Of a DNA stretch of 42,760 nt, positions 21,076-30,345 are shown piece after piece. Source of the stretch: Pseudomonas juntendi (lineage in GTDB: Bacteria; Pseudomonadota; Gammaproteobacteria; Pseudomonadales; Pseudomonadaceae). The stretch covers positions 1-42,760 of the forward strand of contig NZ_BLJG01000090.1 in assembly GCF_009932375.1 (NCBI RefSeq), given 5' to 3'. The notes under the pieces were generated by a model that was given only the letters and a program-made list of their open reading frames with translations, had not been told where the DNA came from and did not search any database. The position numbers and the translations under genes are program-made. Numbering within the stretch: the stretch's first letter is position 1; every line of letters begins with the position of its first letter.

Positions 21076-22251
21076 ATGCCATCTGCCATTTCCACTGACG
21101 TGCTGATCGTCGGCGCCGGGGTCGCAGGCCTCTGGCTCAATGCACGCCTGCGCCGCATGGGGTATTCGACAGTGCTGGTGGAGCGCGCCAGCCTTGGCGG
21201 TGAGCAGACTATCAAGTCCCAGGGCATTATCCATGGCGGCACCAAGTACGCCCTGCACGGTGCCCTGACCGGCGCGTCGGAAGCCATTGCCGACATGCCG
21301 CGCCGCTGGCGCGAAGCCTTGAGCGGCAGCGGCGAGCTGGATCTTGCCGGCACCCGCCTGCTGTCCGATGCCCACTACCTGTGGTCGCCAGGCACCCTGG
21401 CCGGCAACCTCACCAGCTTCTTTGCCAGCAAGGCCGTGCGCGGCCGGGTCGATCAGGTAAAGGGCGAGCAACTGCCACCCGCCCTGCAAGACCGCGCGTT
21501 CAAAGGCAAGGTCTACCGCCTGGCTGAACTGGTCATCGACGTGCCCAGCCTGCTGGCCAACCTGGCCGAACTGGCAGGTGACAGCCTGCTGGCTGGCGAG
21601 CACATCGAACCGCTGCGCGAAGGTGAAGAACTGGTCGGCCTGCGCGTGGACGGCCGTGACATCCGTGCGCAACGCATCGTACTCAGCGCCGGCGCCGGCA
21701 CCGCCGACCTGCTGCATGCCGTGGGGCTGCAGCAGCCGGCCATGCAAACCCGCCCGTTGCACATGGTGCTAGCCAAAGGCGCCAACCTCAAACCGCTGTA
21801 CGCACACTGCCTGGGCAGTGGGCCAAAGCCCAGGGTCACCATCACCACCCACCCCGCGGCCGATGGCCAGTGGGTCTGGTACCTGGGTGGCGACCTGGCC
21901 GAAGCCGATGGCGTCGCCCGCGAGCCTGCGGCACAAATAGCCGCCGCCCAGAAGGAAATCGCCAGCCTGCTGCCTTGGGTCGACCAAAGCCAACTGCACT
22001 GGGCCACACTGCGGGTCGACCGCGCAGAACCGGCACAGTCCGGCCTGGTACGCCCGGACAACGCCTTCCTCGCCGAGCAACACCGCCTGCTGGTGGGCTG
22101 GCCAACCAAACTGGCGCTGGCACCGGACTTCAGCGACCGCGTCATCAGCCATCTGCAACGTGACGGGATCCGCCCACAGGCGCATGCCGAGCTAGGCGAC
22201 CTGCCTCGGCCGGTGCTGGGTGTGCCGGCCTGGGAGCGCCTGCTGCCATGA
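21076..22251 (+). CDS. FAD-dependent oxidoreductase (DAO family)
   Basis: This is a 391-residue flavoprotein of the D-amino-acid-oxidase/glycine-oxidase (PF01266) superfamily. The dinucleotide-binding motif VGAGVAGLW (Gly13, Gly15, Gly18) opens it, and LVERASLGGEQTIKSQGIIHGG follows as the FAD-contact segment. A second FAD segment is IVLSAGAGTADLL. No signal peptide is seen, so it is probably cytoplasmic. The substrate is not evident from sequence. The start ATG has GAGG 9 bases upstream. Its stop overlaps the next gene, an aldo/keto reductase, as ATGA, so the two are translated together and probably act in the same pathway. Confidence 0.85.
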   Translation: MPSAISTDVLIVGAGVAGLWLNARLRRMGYSTVLVERASLGGEQTIKSQGIIHGGTKYALHGALTGASEAIADMPRRWREALSGSGELDLAGTRLLSDAHYLWSPGTLAGNLTSFFASKAVRGRVDQVKGEQLPPALQDRAFKGKVYRLAELVIDVPSLLANLAELAGDSLLAGEHIEPLREGEELVGLRVDGRDIRAQRIVLSAGAGTADLLHAVGLQQPAMQTRPLHMVLAKGANLKPLYAHCLGSGPKPRVTITTHPAADGQWVWYLGGDLAEADGVAREPAAQIAAAQKEIASLLPWVDQSQLHWATLRVDRAEPAQSGLVRPDNAFLAEQHRLLVGWPTKLALAPDFSDRVISHLQRDGIRPQAHAELGDLPRPVLGVPAWERLLP

Positions 22252-23060
22252 GCCTGCCCACCCTGCACGGTTTGCACCGCCCGCTGGGCAGCACCGGCTT
22301 TCAGGTTTCGCCACTCGGCCTGGGTACGGTCAAGCTGGGCCGCGATCAGGGCGTGAAATACCCCAATGGGTTCACCATCCCCAGCGACGACGAAGCCCGC
22401 ATGCTGCTGGCCCAGGCCCGTGAACTGGGCATCAACCTGATCGATACCGCCCCCGCCTATGGCCGCAGCGAGGAACGCCTGGGCCCGCTGCTGCGCGGCC
22501 AGCGCGACGAGTGGGTGATCGTGAGCAAGGTCGGGGAAGAATTCGACGGTGGCCAGTCACATTTCGACTTCACCGCCGCCCACACCCGCCGCTCGGTGGA
22601 GCGCAGCCTGCGCCGCCTGGAAACCGACCGCATCGACCTGGTGCTGGTGCATTCCGACGGCAACGACCTGGCCATTCTTGAGCAGCAAGAGGTGTACCAG
22701 ACGCTGGCCGCGCTCAAACAAGAGGGCAAGATCCTTGGCTACGGCCTGTCCGGCAAAACCGTCGCTGGCGGCCTGAAAGCCCTGGAGCATGGCGATTGCG
22801 CCATGGTCACCTACAACCTCAGCGAGCAGGCAGAACGGCCGGTGCTGGACTACGCTGCCGAGCACGGTAAGGCCATCCTGGTGAAAAAGGCGCTGGCCAG
22901 CGGGCACCTTTGCCTGGCGCCGGGTGTCGACCCTGTGAAGGCCAGTTTCGAACTGCTGTTCGCCCACCCGGGCGTCAGCAGTGCTATCGTCGGCACCATC
23001 AACCCGTTGCACCTGGCCCATAACGTGGCCACCGTTGCCCGTATCCTGGGCCAGCACTGA
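22248..23060 (+). CDS. Aldo/keto reductase
   Basis: This is a 270-residue NADPH-type aldo/keto reductase with a TIM-barrel fold. The catalytic tetrad is all present: Asp66 and Tyr71 in LIDTAPAYGRSEERLG, Lys94 in VIVSKVG and His135 in LVLVHSDG. The length is on the short side for the family, whose members often exceed 300, but both ends look intact (SSAIVGTINPLHLAHNV near the C-terminus is the usual cofactor-binding end). The substrate is unknown. The ATG overlaps the stop of the FAD oxidoreductase by 4 bases. The next gene starts 52 bases on, so a three-gene transcript is likely. Confidence 0.9.
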   Translation: MSLPTLHGLHRPLGSTGFQVSPLGLGTVKLGRDQGVKYPNGFTIPSDDEARMLLAQARELGINLIDTAPAYGRSEERLGPLLRGQRDEWVIVSKVGEEFDGGQSHFDFTAAHTRRSVERSLRRLETDRIDLVLVHSDGNDLAILEQQEVYQTLAALKQEGKILGYGLSGKTVAGGLKALEHGDCAMVTYNLSEQAERPVLDYAAEHGKAILVKKALASGHLCLAPGVDPVKASFELLFAHPGVSSAIVGTINPLHLAHNVATVARILGQH

Positions 23061-23112
23061 GTTACCCACGGCCCCTGGGCCTGGAAACTGACCCGACGCA
23101 AGGAGGAGCCTC

Positions 23113-24081
23113 GTGGCGCGAACGCTGATCCGCAAGAACCCGAGCAACTTCAAGACACTGCCATTGCACGTCGAGGCGAGCGCCGAAGGGCTGATTTACC
23201 AGAGCATCGGCATGCCGCTGAATTTCGCCCAGACCCAACAGCGGCGCAAAGCCATCGAACTGCCCGACCCGCAGCGCTTCGTGGCCGAACTGGCAAACCT
23301 GGGCGTATCGGTGCGCCTGACGCTGCATTGGCAGAACCGCGATTACTGGGTGCTGGTGCGCCAGCGCCGGCAAGACCGGGGCGATGTGGTACTGAAACTG
23401 ATTTCCGGCTACGTGCCGGCGCAGGAGCTGAACCTGCCCCTGCATACTGCCGTGCAGGAAGTAGCCGAAGAATGCCTGCTGGAAACCCCGGAAGGCTGGC
23501 TGGGCGGGCGCTTCAACGACACTTGGCTACCCGTCCCCTACGCTGCCGCCCTGCACTACCGCGAAACCCCGCACTTCGTGCTGGCCCCGCAATCCGGTGC
23601 CGCCCGGCCCGTACACTGTGGCCAGCTGCCCCTGCTGGAGCGGCCGCGGGCCTATGTGCACTTGCCCACTGCGTCGTTGCAACTGATCTATGACATGCGT
23701 TTGCAGGTGCCGCGGGACGCCAAGAAGCTCAGCTTGTTCCACGTTGACGAGCGTTTGGAAGGCGACCAACTGGTGGCGAGGCTCAACCGCAAGCGCCCTG
23801 ACCTGTACCTGATGCCGTTGCAGGACGGCCAACCGCTGGCAGAGCTGTACACGTTGAAGAAGGACGAATTGGTGCCTGCAAGTACGCGCGGGCTGTACCT
23901 GGCCGAAAGCTTTGCCAGGCAGGAAGGTTGGGTAGTGGCGGACGAGCGGGTGCGCTGGAGGGATTGGGTCAAGCAGCAAGGCCTGGTGGAAAGCAAGCCG
24001 GCGCGGGCCTCACGCCTGCAACGTTTTGGCGACAAGGCGCGGGCGTTGCTGCAGCGGGCGCGCACCTCACTTCACAAATAA
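23113..24081 (+). CDS. Conserved protein with degenerate Nudix-like motif ('metal ABC transporter ATPase')
   Basis: This is a 322-residue protein of a family conserved in Pseudomonas, often given the name 'metal ABC transporter ATPase'. I see no Walker A, LSGGQ signature or Walker B, so that name is not supported. The region after GYVPAQELNLPLHTAV reads QEVAEECLLETPEG, which resembles a Nudix box (E-V-x-E-E) but has two extra spacer residues, Gln for Arg and Leu for Gly. It may be an inactive or altered Nudix fold. The start is a GTG at 23113 with a perfect AGGAGG 6 bases before it. It is the third gene of the rightward oxidoreductase run. The C-terminus is Arg/Lys-rich. Function unknown. Confidence 0.65.
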   Translation: MARTLIRKNPSNFKTLPLHVEASAEGLIYQSIGMPLNFAQTQQRRKAIELPDPQRFVAELANLGVSVRLTLHWQNRDYWVLVRQRRQDRGDVVLKLISGYVPAQELNLPLHTAVQEVAEECLLETPEGWLGGRFNDTWLPVPYAAALHYRETPHFVLAPQSGAARPVHCGQLPLLERPRAYVHLPTASLQLIYDMRLQVPRDAKKLSLFHVDERLEGDQLVARLNRKRPDLYLMPLQDGQPLAELYTLKKDELVPASTRGLYLAESFARQEGWVVADERVRWRDWVKQQGLVESKPARASRLQRFGDKARALLQRARTSLHK

Positions 24082-24104
24082 GATTCTGAAGCCTGCGTGG
24101 CCCC

Positions 24105-24220
24105 TGTAGGAGCGGCCTTGTGTCGCGAAAGGGCTGCGCAGCAGCCCCAGCTATTTGTGCGTTTGCAGTGGAATCCTGGGGCTGCTACGCAGCCCATCGC
24201 GACACAAGGCCGCTCCTACA
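24105..24220. repeat. REP pair between the Nudix-like gene and hldE 3' ends
   Basis: Inverted 24-bp arms lie at 24105-24128 and 24197-24220 (core AGGAGCGGCCTTGTGTCGCG), with inner hairpins GGGCTGC..GCAGCCC and GGGGCTGC..GCAGCCC. It sits between two convergent genes, 24 and 26 bases from their stops, with no T-tract terminator. Confidence 0.85.
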
Positions 24221-24246
24221 CAGACCAGTGAAAGAGTGGCGCTCGA

Positions 24247-25668
24247 TCAGTGCTTGCGGATCTTCTCGACAATAGCCGTGGTCGAGCTGTTCTCGACCAG
24301 CCCCAGCACTTTCACGGTGCCGCCGTAGGCCTTGACGATGTCGGCGCCGACCACCTGGTCGATGCCGTAGTCACCCCCCTTGACCAGCACATCCGGCTTG
24401 ACCTGGCTCAGCAGATTCTCCGGGGTACCCTCGGAGAAGCTGATCACCCAGTCCACCGCACCCAGCCCGGCCAGCACGGCCATGCGCCGGTCGACGCTGT
24501 TGATCGGCCGGCCCGGCCCTTTCAGGCGGCTGACCGAAGCATCGTCGTTGACGGCCACGATCAGGCGATCGCCTTGGGCCCGCGCCTGCTCCAGGTAGGT
24601 TACGTGCCCGGCATGCAGGATATCGAAGCAACCGTTGGTGAAAACGATTTTCTCCTTGTGCGCCCGCGCGTCATCGATGGCCAGCAGCAGCTGTTCCAGG
24701 CCCAGCACACCGCGCTCGGAGCCTTCCTCACGCTGGATCGCACGGCGCAGTTCAGGGGCGCTGATGGCGGCGGTACCCAACTTGCCGACCACGATACCTG
24801 CCGCCAAGTTGGCCAGGGCCACTGCGTGGGGCAAGTCCTCACCGGCGGCAATCGCGGCGGCCAGGGTGGAGATGACGGTATCGCCAGCCCCGGTAACGTC
24901 GAACACTTCGCGCGCCCGCGCCGGCAAATGCAGCGCTGGCTGGCCAACGCGCAGCAGGGTCATGCCGTGCTCGCCACGGGTGACCAGCAAGGCGCCCAGG
25001 TCCAGGTCCTGAAGCAGCTGCAAACCCTTGGCGACCAGGTCGCCCTCATCGACGCATCGACCTACGATGGTCTCGAACTCGCTGAGGTTGGGGGTGATCA
25101 GGCTGGCGCCACGGTAGATGGAAAAATCCTTGCCCTTGGGGTCGGCCAGCACCGGAATGCCCTTGCCCCGGGCGGCCTGGATCAGGGCCTGGTGGTTTTT
25201 CAGCGCACCCTTGCCGTAGTCGGACAAGACCAGCACCTTGACCCCCTCGAGCAGGTTGTCGACCTCGCTGGCCAGCGACAGCGGGTCGGTGGCGAAGGGC
25301 TCTTCGAAATCGATACGCAGCAGTTGCTGGTGTCGGCTCATGACCCGGAGCTTGACGATGGTCGGCTGGTGGGCGATGCGCTGGAACACCGAGCGCACCC
25401 CGGCAGCCTGCAGGCTATTGGCCAGGCTGTCGGCGGCCTCGTCCTGGCCGGTGACGCCGATCAGCGACGCGGGTGCGCCCAGCGCGGCAATGTTCAAGGC
25501 AACGTTGGCCGCACCGCCGGGGCGATCCTCGATCTGATCGACCTTGACCACCGGCACTGGCGCCTCGGGCGAAATACGCGAAGTACCGCCATGCCAGTAG
25601 CGGTCGAGCATGACATCGCCGACCACCAGTACCGGGGCTTGATCGAAACGCGGCATGGACAACTTCAT
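24247..25668 (-). CDS. hldE: Bifunctional heptose kinase/adenylyltransferase HldE
   Basis: HldE makes ADP-glycero-manno-heptose for LPS inner core, first as D-beta-heptose-7-phosphate kinase and then as heptose-1-phosphate adenylyltransferase. From ATG 25668 it is 473 residues, the usual length. The N-terminal ribokinase-type domain has [13 protein letters not shown] and [11 protein letters not shown] near the start and the catalytic GAGD ([11 protein letters not shown]) near 260. The C-terminal nucleotidyltransferase domain has [13 protein letters not shown] (HxGH) near 345-355 and later [13 protein letters not shown]. Reading further upstream would enter msbA and has no good start. It lies 130 bases after msbA on the same strand. 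A stem-loop occupies part of that gap. Confidence 0.97.
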   Translation of the reverse strand: MKLSMPRFDQAPVLVVGDVMLDRYWHGGTSRISPEAPVPVVKVDQIEDRPGGAANVALNIAALGAPASLIGVTGQDEAADSLANSLQAAGVRSVFQRIAHQPTIVKLRVMSRHQQLLRIDFEEPFATDPLSLASEVDNLLEGVKVLVLSDYGKGALKNHQALIQAARGKGIPVLADPKGKDFSIYRGASLITPNLSEFETIVGRCVDEGDLVAKGLQLLQDLDLGALLVTRGEHGMTLLRVGQPALHLPARAREVFDVTGAGDTVISTLAAAIAAGEDLPHAVALANLAAGIVVGKLGTAAISAPELRRAIQREEGSERGVLGLEQLLLAIDDARAHKEKIVFTNGCFDILHAGHVTYLEQARAQGDRLIVAVNDDASVSRLKGPGRPINSVDRRMAVLAGLGAVDWVISFSEGTPENLLSQVKPDVLVKGGDYGIDQVVGADIVKAYGGTVKVLGLVENSSTTAIVEKIRKH

Positions 25669-25765
25669 GGGCAACCCATATGGAAATAATGAACAGGGGC
25701 AGGATATTAGCACAGGGTCGTCAATGGCTTTACGGCCAGATAGCCCATGGAAAATTCCCGTGACA

Positions 25766-25788
25766 ATCGGGGCCATGACGGCCCCGAT
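25766..25788 (-). terminator. Stem-loop just after msbA (attenuator-like)
   Basis: A perfect 9-bp stem ATCGGGGCC / GGCCCCGAT surrounds a 5-base loop, beginning 11 bases past the msbA stop. The minus-strand sequence after it (TGTCACGGGAATTTTCC) has only a short, late T-run, so it is more likely a 3'-end stabiliser or partial terminator than a complete one. Confidence 0.45.
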
Positions 25789-25798
25789 CAAGGAGGGT

Positions 25799-27607
25799 TC
25801 AGGTGATGTCGGCCTTGGCCGGCTCATCCAGGCCCATGGCATGCAGGCGGGCATAATGGCCATTTGCCGCAAGCAACTCGGCATGGGTACCGCGCTCCAC
25901 CAACCGGCCCTGATCCATCACCAGGATCTGGTCGGCCTTCTCGATGGTGGACAGGCGATGGGCGATGACCAGCGTGGTCCGCCCCTGCATCACGTGGTCC
26001 AGCGCCGCCTGGATATGCCGCTCGGACTCGGTGTCCAGGGCAGAGGTGGCCTCGTCGAGAATCAGCAGTGGGGCGTTTTTCAGCAGTGCACGGGCAATTG
26101 CCAGGCGCTGGCGCTGACCGCCGGACAGCAGCACGCCGTTTTCACCGACTTCGGTATCGAAGCCCTTCGGCAGACGGTCGACGAACTCCTTGGCGTAGGC
26201 ATCGGCCGCAGCGGCTTCGATGTCTGCGCGCGGGGCGCCGGCCAGGTCGCCGTAGGCGATGTTGTTGGCCACGGTGTCGTTGAACAGGGTGACATGCTGG
26301 GTCACTTGCGACACATGGCGGCGCAGGTTGCGCAGGCGGTAGTTCTCGATCTCCACGCCATCGAGCAGAATCTGCCCTTTGCTGTGGTGATAGAAGCGCG
26401 GGATCAGCGCAGCCAGCGTCGACTTGCCACTGCCCGAGCGGCCAACCAGGGCGATCATTTGCCCGGGCTCGGCAGTGAAGCTGATGTCGCTCAGCACCTC
26501 GCGGTCGGTACCGGGGTAGGTAAAGCTGAGGTTGCGCACTTCCAGGTGCCCTTCCACGCGCTCCTTCTCGACCGTGCCGGTGTCCAGCTCAGGGGCTTCG
26601 TCCAGTTGCTCGAAGATGCTTTCGGCACCTGCAAGGCCCTTCTGGATGGTCGAGCTGACTTCCGACAACTGGCGAATCGGCTTGGGCAACAGGCCGGCAG
26701 CGGTGATGTAGGCGACCAGGTCGCCGGCGGTGGACTCGCCCCGCAGGAACAGCACCAGGAACATCAACGCGGCCATGGCGGTGTAGATCACCAGCTGCAA
26801 CACCGGCGTGTACAGCGAACCGGTCTTGGTCATGCGCAGCTGCTTGTCGGTGTTGCTCAGGCTGGCCTTGCCGAAACGCTGCTCCTCATAGGCCTCGCCA
26901 CCGAAGCTGCGGACCACGCGATAGCCCTGGATGGTTTCCGAGGCAACGTGGGTGACGTCGCCCATGGCTACCTGGATCTTCTTGCTCTGCTTGCGGAATT
27001 TCTTGCTGGCGACGCTGACCATTACCGCGATGACCGGCAGGATGGCGACCATCACCAGGGTCAGGTGCCAGTTCATCCACAGCAGGTAGGCGAACAGGAA
27101 CACCACGGTCAGGCCTTCGCGGATCACTACCTTGATGGCATCGGTGGCAGCGCCGGTGACCATGGTCACGTTGAAGGTGATGCGTGAAATCAGGTGCCCG
27201 GAGTTGTGGTTGTCGAAGTAGCGGTTAGGCAACACCAGCAGTTTGTTGAACAACTCCACCCGCAGGTCGTGCACCAGGCACAGGGAGACCTTGGCCAGGA
27301 AGTAGTTACCAAGGAACGAGCCCAGGCCTTGCCAGGCGGCGATCAGGATGATCAGCAGCGGCACGGCCTGAAGCAGTTGCAGGTCGCGCAGGTACGGCAC
27401 GTTGGGGAACAACACCGCTTCGGGGTTGCTCAGCCCATCGACGAAATATTTGAGGATGCCGGCCAGCATCGGCTGGGTCGAGGCGAAGATCACGAAACCG
27501 ATGATGCTCAGCAGGAAAATGCCGACGTAGGGTTTCACATAGCCCAGCAGCCGGAAGTAGATCTTCAGGCTGGATGTGTGCTCCGCCGGTCGCGGTGTTT
27601 CGGCCAT
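25799..27607 (-). CDS. msbA: Lipid A export ABC transporter MsbA
   Basis: MsbA flips core-lipid A across the inner membrane, powered by ATP. The 602-residue half-transporter has an N-terminal six-helix domain (from about residue 20, [20 protein letters not shown]) and a C-terminal nucleotide-binding domain. This has Walker [10 protein letters not shown] near 390, signature LSGGQRQR near 492, and Walker [13 protein letters not shown] near 515, followed by the H-loop [11 protein letters not shown] 27607 is chosen over TTG 27613 because it is the stronger codon and the extra residues add nothing recognisable. It leads hldE. The 215-base gap upstream (27608-27822) separates it from a divergent kinase-like gene and holds a 14-bp palindrome. 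Confidence 0.97.
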   Translation of the reverse strand: MAETPRPAEHTSSLKIYFRLLGYVKPYVGIFLLSIIGFVIFASTQPMLAGILKYFVDGLSNPEAVLFPNVPYLRDLQLLQAVPLLIILIAAWQGLGSFLGNYFLAKVSLCLVHDLRVELFNKLLVLPNRYFDNHNSGHLISRITFNVTMVTGAATDAIKVVIREGLTVVFLFAYLLWMNWHLTLVMVAILPVIAVMVSVASKKFRKQSKKIQVAMGDVTHVASETIQGYRVVRSFGGEAYEEQRFGKASLSNTDKQLRMTKTGSLYTPVLQLVIYTAMAALMFLVLFLRGESTAGDLVAYITAAGLLPKPIRQLSEVSSTIQKGLAGAESIFEQLDEAPELDTGTVEKERVEGHLEVRNLSFTYPGTDREVLSDISFTAEPGQMIALVGRSGSGKSTLAALIPRFYHHSKGQILLDGVEIENYRLRNLRRHVSQVTQHVTLFNDTVANNIAYGDLAGAPRADIEAAAADAYAKEFVDRLPKGFDTEVGENGVLLSGGQRQRLAIARALLKNAPLLILDEATSALDTESERHIQAALDHVMQGRTTLVIAHRLSTIEKADQILVMDQGRLVERGTHAELLAANGHYARLHAMGLDEPAKADIT

Positions 27608-27745
27608 TATCAAGCTCGCTGTTCAGGTTGAACCGGAAATTTTACCACAGGCGTCATTTTCGGCACGCCCCCATGGCAGCATCATCGCAAGGCCGAGCTA
27701 CAGGGCTGTGTGGGCGAACCCGTTTCCTACCCGATGAATCGAAGA

Positions 27746-27759
27746 CACCATGCATGGTG
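27746..27759. promoter_or_regulatory. 14-bp perfect palindrome in the msbA divergent promoter region
   Basis: CACCATGCATGGTG reads the same on both strands. It lies between two divergent LPS-related genes, 139 bases before the msbA ATG and 64 bases before the kinase-like ATG. It could be a dimer-binding operator, but no regulator is known to me for this site. Confidence 0.35.
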
Positions 27760-27822
27760 CTACCGCATTATTTTCGGCATTATTGCCGGTCATTTTGCTC
27801 GCCAGACGACAAGGCCCTATTC

Positions 27823-28428
27823 ATGCAATGCTCGCGGCTCAACCAGGTCGACTTCGACCAGCTGACACACGGCGCCCAGGTGCTTGAGGCAGACAGCCAT
27901 GGCGCCAAAGTCTACCTGCTCGCAGATGGTAATTTCCTCAAGGTTTTTCGTAGAAAACGTCTGATTTCATCTGCACTGCTGCGCCCGTACTCGCAGCGCT
28001 TCGTCGACAACGCTGCGCGCCTGGCACAACTGGGCATTCCCACCCTCGAGGTGATCAGCCAACACAAGCTCGACATGCCAGGCCGCACCGCGGTGCTGTA
28101 TCGCCCTCTGCCGGGGCGCACCTTGCTGCAAATGTCTCGGGATGAAGGTTTCAGCTGGGATATCTACCTGCCGCGCCTGATCGAACTGATCCGCCAGTTG
28201 CACCGCAGCGGTGTGTATTTCCGCTCGCTGCACCTGGGCAACGTGGTGGTAACCCCTGACCAGCGCCTGGGCCTGATCGACGTAGCCGACATGCGCTTCC
28301 TGCGGCCGCCGCTGTCAGCGCGCATGATCCGGCGCAATGTGCAGCACATGGTGCGTTACATAGAGCGGGAGAACCTCGGCGAGCGCTTCCCCCTCGCTGC
28401 ATTCGAGGGCGCCCTGCTCGCGCGTTGA
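27823..28428 (+). CDS. LPS-kinase-like (InaA/'toluene tolerance') protein
   Basis: This 201-residue protein belongs to the lipopolysaccharide kinase (InaA/Kdo-WaaP) type, annotated in P. putida as a toluene tolerance protein. From ATG 27823 (AAGG 8 bases upstream) the N-lobe contains AKVYLLADGNFLKVFRRKR, in which a lysine serves as the kinase Lys. The catalytic loop is LHLGNVVV and the metal-binding aspartate is in GLIDVADMRF. The size matches a compact small-molecule or sugar kinase. It probably phosphorylates an envelope component, but the substrate is not shown. It diverges from msbA and meets the GT2 gene tail-to-tail (84 bases, weak 6-bp hairpin at 28434-28451, no T-tract). Confidence 0.75.
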   Translation: MQCSRLNQVDFDQLTHGAQVLEADSHGAKVYLLADGNFLKVFRRKRLISSALLRPYSQRFVDNAARLAQLGIPTLEVISQHKLDMPGRTAVLYRPLPGRTLLQMSRDEGFSWDIYLPRLIELIRQLHRSGVYFRSLHLGNVVVTPDQRLGLIDVADMRFLRPPLSARMIRRNVQHMVRYIERENLGERFPLAAFEGALLAR

Positions 28429-28512
28429 GGTCAGCCGAGACATCGCTCGGCCAGCATCAATCGACGTTGTCGGGGGGGCTTGCTGCGGGCAATCGCGGGC
28501 ATGACTGCGTTG

Positions 28513-29286
28513 TTACTGTACAAAAACGGTAATACCTGCGCCGATCAAGGCCCCGGCCACCAGCGTCAATGCCAGCTTCATCCGGTCACGCTGACGGCGC
28601 TTGGCCTTGCGTTCCACTTCAATGGGTACGGTCACGTGATTACCGAACCCAGTGTGCAATACCGCATCACCTTCTAGCGTGACCGCTGTCAGGTTGAGCT
28701 CGGCATAACGCCGGGACAGCGCCTTTTCTCCAGCATAGGCGGCAAATGGCGCACAGCGCTGGTAATCGCTCAACCGCCGCAGGCCGGGGTTCAACGAAAA
28801 CGCCTGCCATTCGGCCTTGTCCGACAACAGGGGGTAGCACGGCACGCCGGCGATCACCTGCCGATCCCCGAGGTGAATGTACGGGCTGTGCACGGCCAGG
28901 TCGTGGGCATGGCTGCGCAGCCACACCTGCAGCAGGTTGGGGCTGGCAGCCAGAATGGCCTGCGAGTCCTCGACGAAGCCTTGGCGATAGAAGTGCCAAT
29001 CGTCCTCGCAATGGAAGATGTAGGGCGTCTTGACGTGGCTGTAGGCCAGGTCGATAGACGCCAGCTGGCCTAGCTTGGGCCGGTTGAGGAACACCTTGCA
29101 GTGCGGTTTCCAGTGCTCTGGCACAGCGTCATGCACGGCATCGTCACCTGAGTCTTCGGTGATGAATACCTCGCGTATGGGCGCCGTGTTGTAGCGATCG
29201 AAACTCTCAAGGGTGTCTTTGAGCAGGTCGAACCGCCCACAACTGGTCACGACAAGCGTGACATCACTCTCATTTGAAAAGCGCAC
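28513..29286 (-). CDS. Family 2-like glycosyltransferase with C-terminal membrane helix
   Basis: This is a 257-residue glycosyltransferase of GT-A type. It opens VTLVVTSCGRFDLLKDTLES, the nucleotide-sugar binding strand, followed by ITEDSGDD. The acidic metal site is in FHCEDDWHFYRQGF. Near the C-terminus a single hydrophobic helix (LALTLVAGALIGAGITVFV) follows a basic cluster (ERKAKRRQRDRMK), which suggests anchoring to the cytoplasmic side of the inner membrane. The start is a GTG at 29286 with GGGGGGAG close upstream; no ATG gives a complete N-terminus. It sits in the LPS-core block, so a core sugar transferase is likely. Sugar and linkage are unknown. Confidence 0.8.
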   Translation of the reverse strand: MRFSNESDVTLVVTSCGRFDLLKDTLESFDRYNTAPIREVFITEDSGDDAVHDAVPEHWKPHCKVFLNRPKLGQLASIDLAYSHVKTPYIFHCEDDWHFYRQGFVEDSQAILAASPNLLQVWLRSHAHDLAVHSPYIHLGDRQVIAGVPCYPLLSDKAEWQAFSLNPGLRRLSDYQRCAPFAAYAGEKALSRRYAELNLTAVTLEGDAVLHTGFGNHVTVPIEVERKAKRRQRDRMKLALTLVAGALIGAGITVFVQ

Positions 29287-29351
29287 CGGACTCCCCCCGC
29301 GTTGCGACTGTCGGCTTTCAACGCCCGTTCCTGGGCGCCAAAGCTCTTATG

Positions 29352-30308
29352 TTAGAAGCCCAGCTTCAGGCGCAGCCGCTGCCATGCAGACAATGGCGGG
29401 CGGGGCCTGAGCGCTGGGCGCATGTGCTCGACAATGCTACGGCCTACAGCGCCGAAGCTGAAACGGGAAACCGCCAGATGGCGGCCGTTTTCGGCAATCT
29501 GCCGCGCCAGCTCAGGCTCGGCACGCAAGCGTCGCAGCTTGGCCTGAAGGGTCGGGATGGTGTCATACAACACCGCGTTGTGCATGTCCTGTAGACCCAA
29601 CGCACGGTTTTCCTGCTCGCCCTGGTCATAGGCCAGCAGTACACAGCCGCAGGCCATGGCCTCGAAGTTCTTGATCATGTATTCGCCCATGCCGACATCG
29701 GCGCTGACGAAAAACCGGATTCGGTTGAGCGTGTTGCAATAGTCTTCGCCCGACTTGGTGCGGGTTACCAGCAGGTCCTCGACCTGCCCCAACTCGTCCA
29801 GCAGCGCCTTGCGGCCGCTGTAGGCCACGCTGTTGACACTGCCGACGAAGGCCAGTTCGATATCGCGCTCGCGCCCTTGGTCAGCCAGCAACTGCTCGTC
29901 ATAACCCTTGGGCACGAATACCGCATCGAAGCCTTCCTGGCGCAGGCGCTCGCTGACCATGTAGCCAGAGCTGATCACACGCGCCCATGGCAGTTGCCGG
30001 TAGTGGGCGCTGAACTTGCCGGTGTACTTGCACGGGATGTAGTTCTGGTAGGCGTCGTGCTCGAGTATGACCAGGTTCGGCACGGTACGAATGAACGCGA
30101 CCTGGCGGATTTCCTGCTTGAAGCGCAGAAAGAAAACAATGCGGTCATAGCGCTCGACCTGCACTTGGCGCTTGAAGTAGCGGCGCAGGTTGCGTTGGTC
30201 TTCGCTGGTCAACCAGCGCAGGTCGCATTCGCAGTTGGCCGCGACGCCGTCGTACAGGCGATCCAGGATCGCGCGCTGTTCCTTCTGTACCAGAAATAGG
30301 ACTTTCAT
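29352..30308 (-). CDS. ssg: GT-B glycosyltransferase, Ssg-like
   Basis: This is a 318-residue glycosyltransferase of the GT-B class with a CgeB-like C-terminal domain. Its position beside a DnpA-type deacetylase and a GNAT-like gene matches ssg, a cell-surface sugar gene of Pseudomonas (recalled order, not compared here). The N-terminus MKVLFLVQKEQRAILDRLY begins a Rossmann domain. The C-terminal part has YMIKNFEAMACGCVLLAYDQGE, a donor-binding feature of this class. Two adjacent ATGs at 30311 and 30308 are possible; the second has better spacing to AAGGA. It ends 65 bases before the GT2 gene. A role in LPS or surface polysaccharide is inferred, and the symbol rests mainly on synteny. Confidence 0.72.
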   Translation of the reverse strand: MKVLFLVQKEQRAILDRLYDGVAANCECDLRWLTSEDQRNLRRYFKRQVQVERYDRIVFFLRFKQEIRQVAFIRTVPNLVILEHDAYQNYIPCKYTGKFSAHYRQLPWARVISSGYMVSERLRQEGFDAVFVPKGYDEQLLADQGRERDIELAFVGSVNSVAYSGRKALLDELGQVEDLLVTRTKSGEDYCNTLNRIRFFVSADVGMGEYMIKNFEAMACGCVLLAYDQGEQENRALGLQDMHNAVLYDTIPTLQAKLRRLRAEPELARQIAENGRHLAVSRFSFGAVGRSIVEHMRPALRPRPPLSAWQRLRLKLGF

Positions 30309-30345
30309 CATGTTCCTTGGGCGCTCTGCGCCAACGCGGTCAGTT

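Noticed and set aside
25655..27187. A 510-residue open frame opposite msbA
   Set aside because: MsbA motifs are all in place on the minus strand, so this is a shadow.
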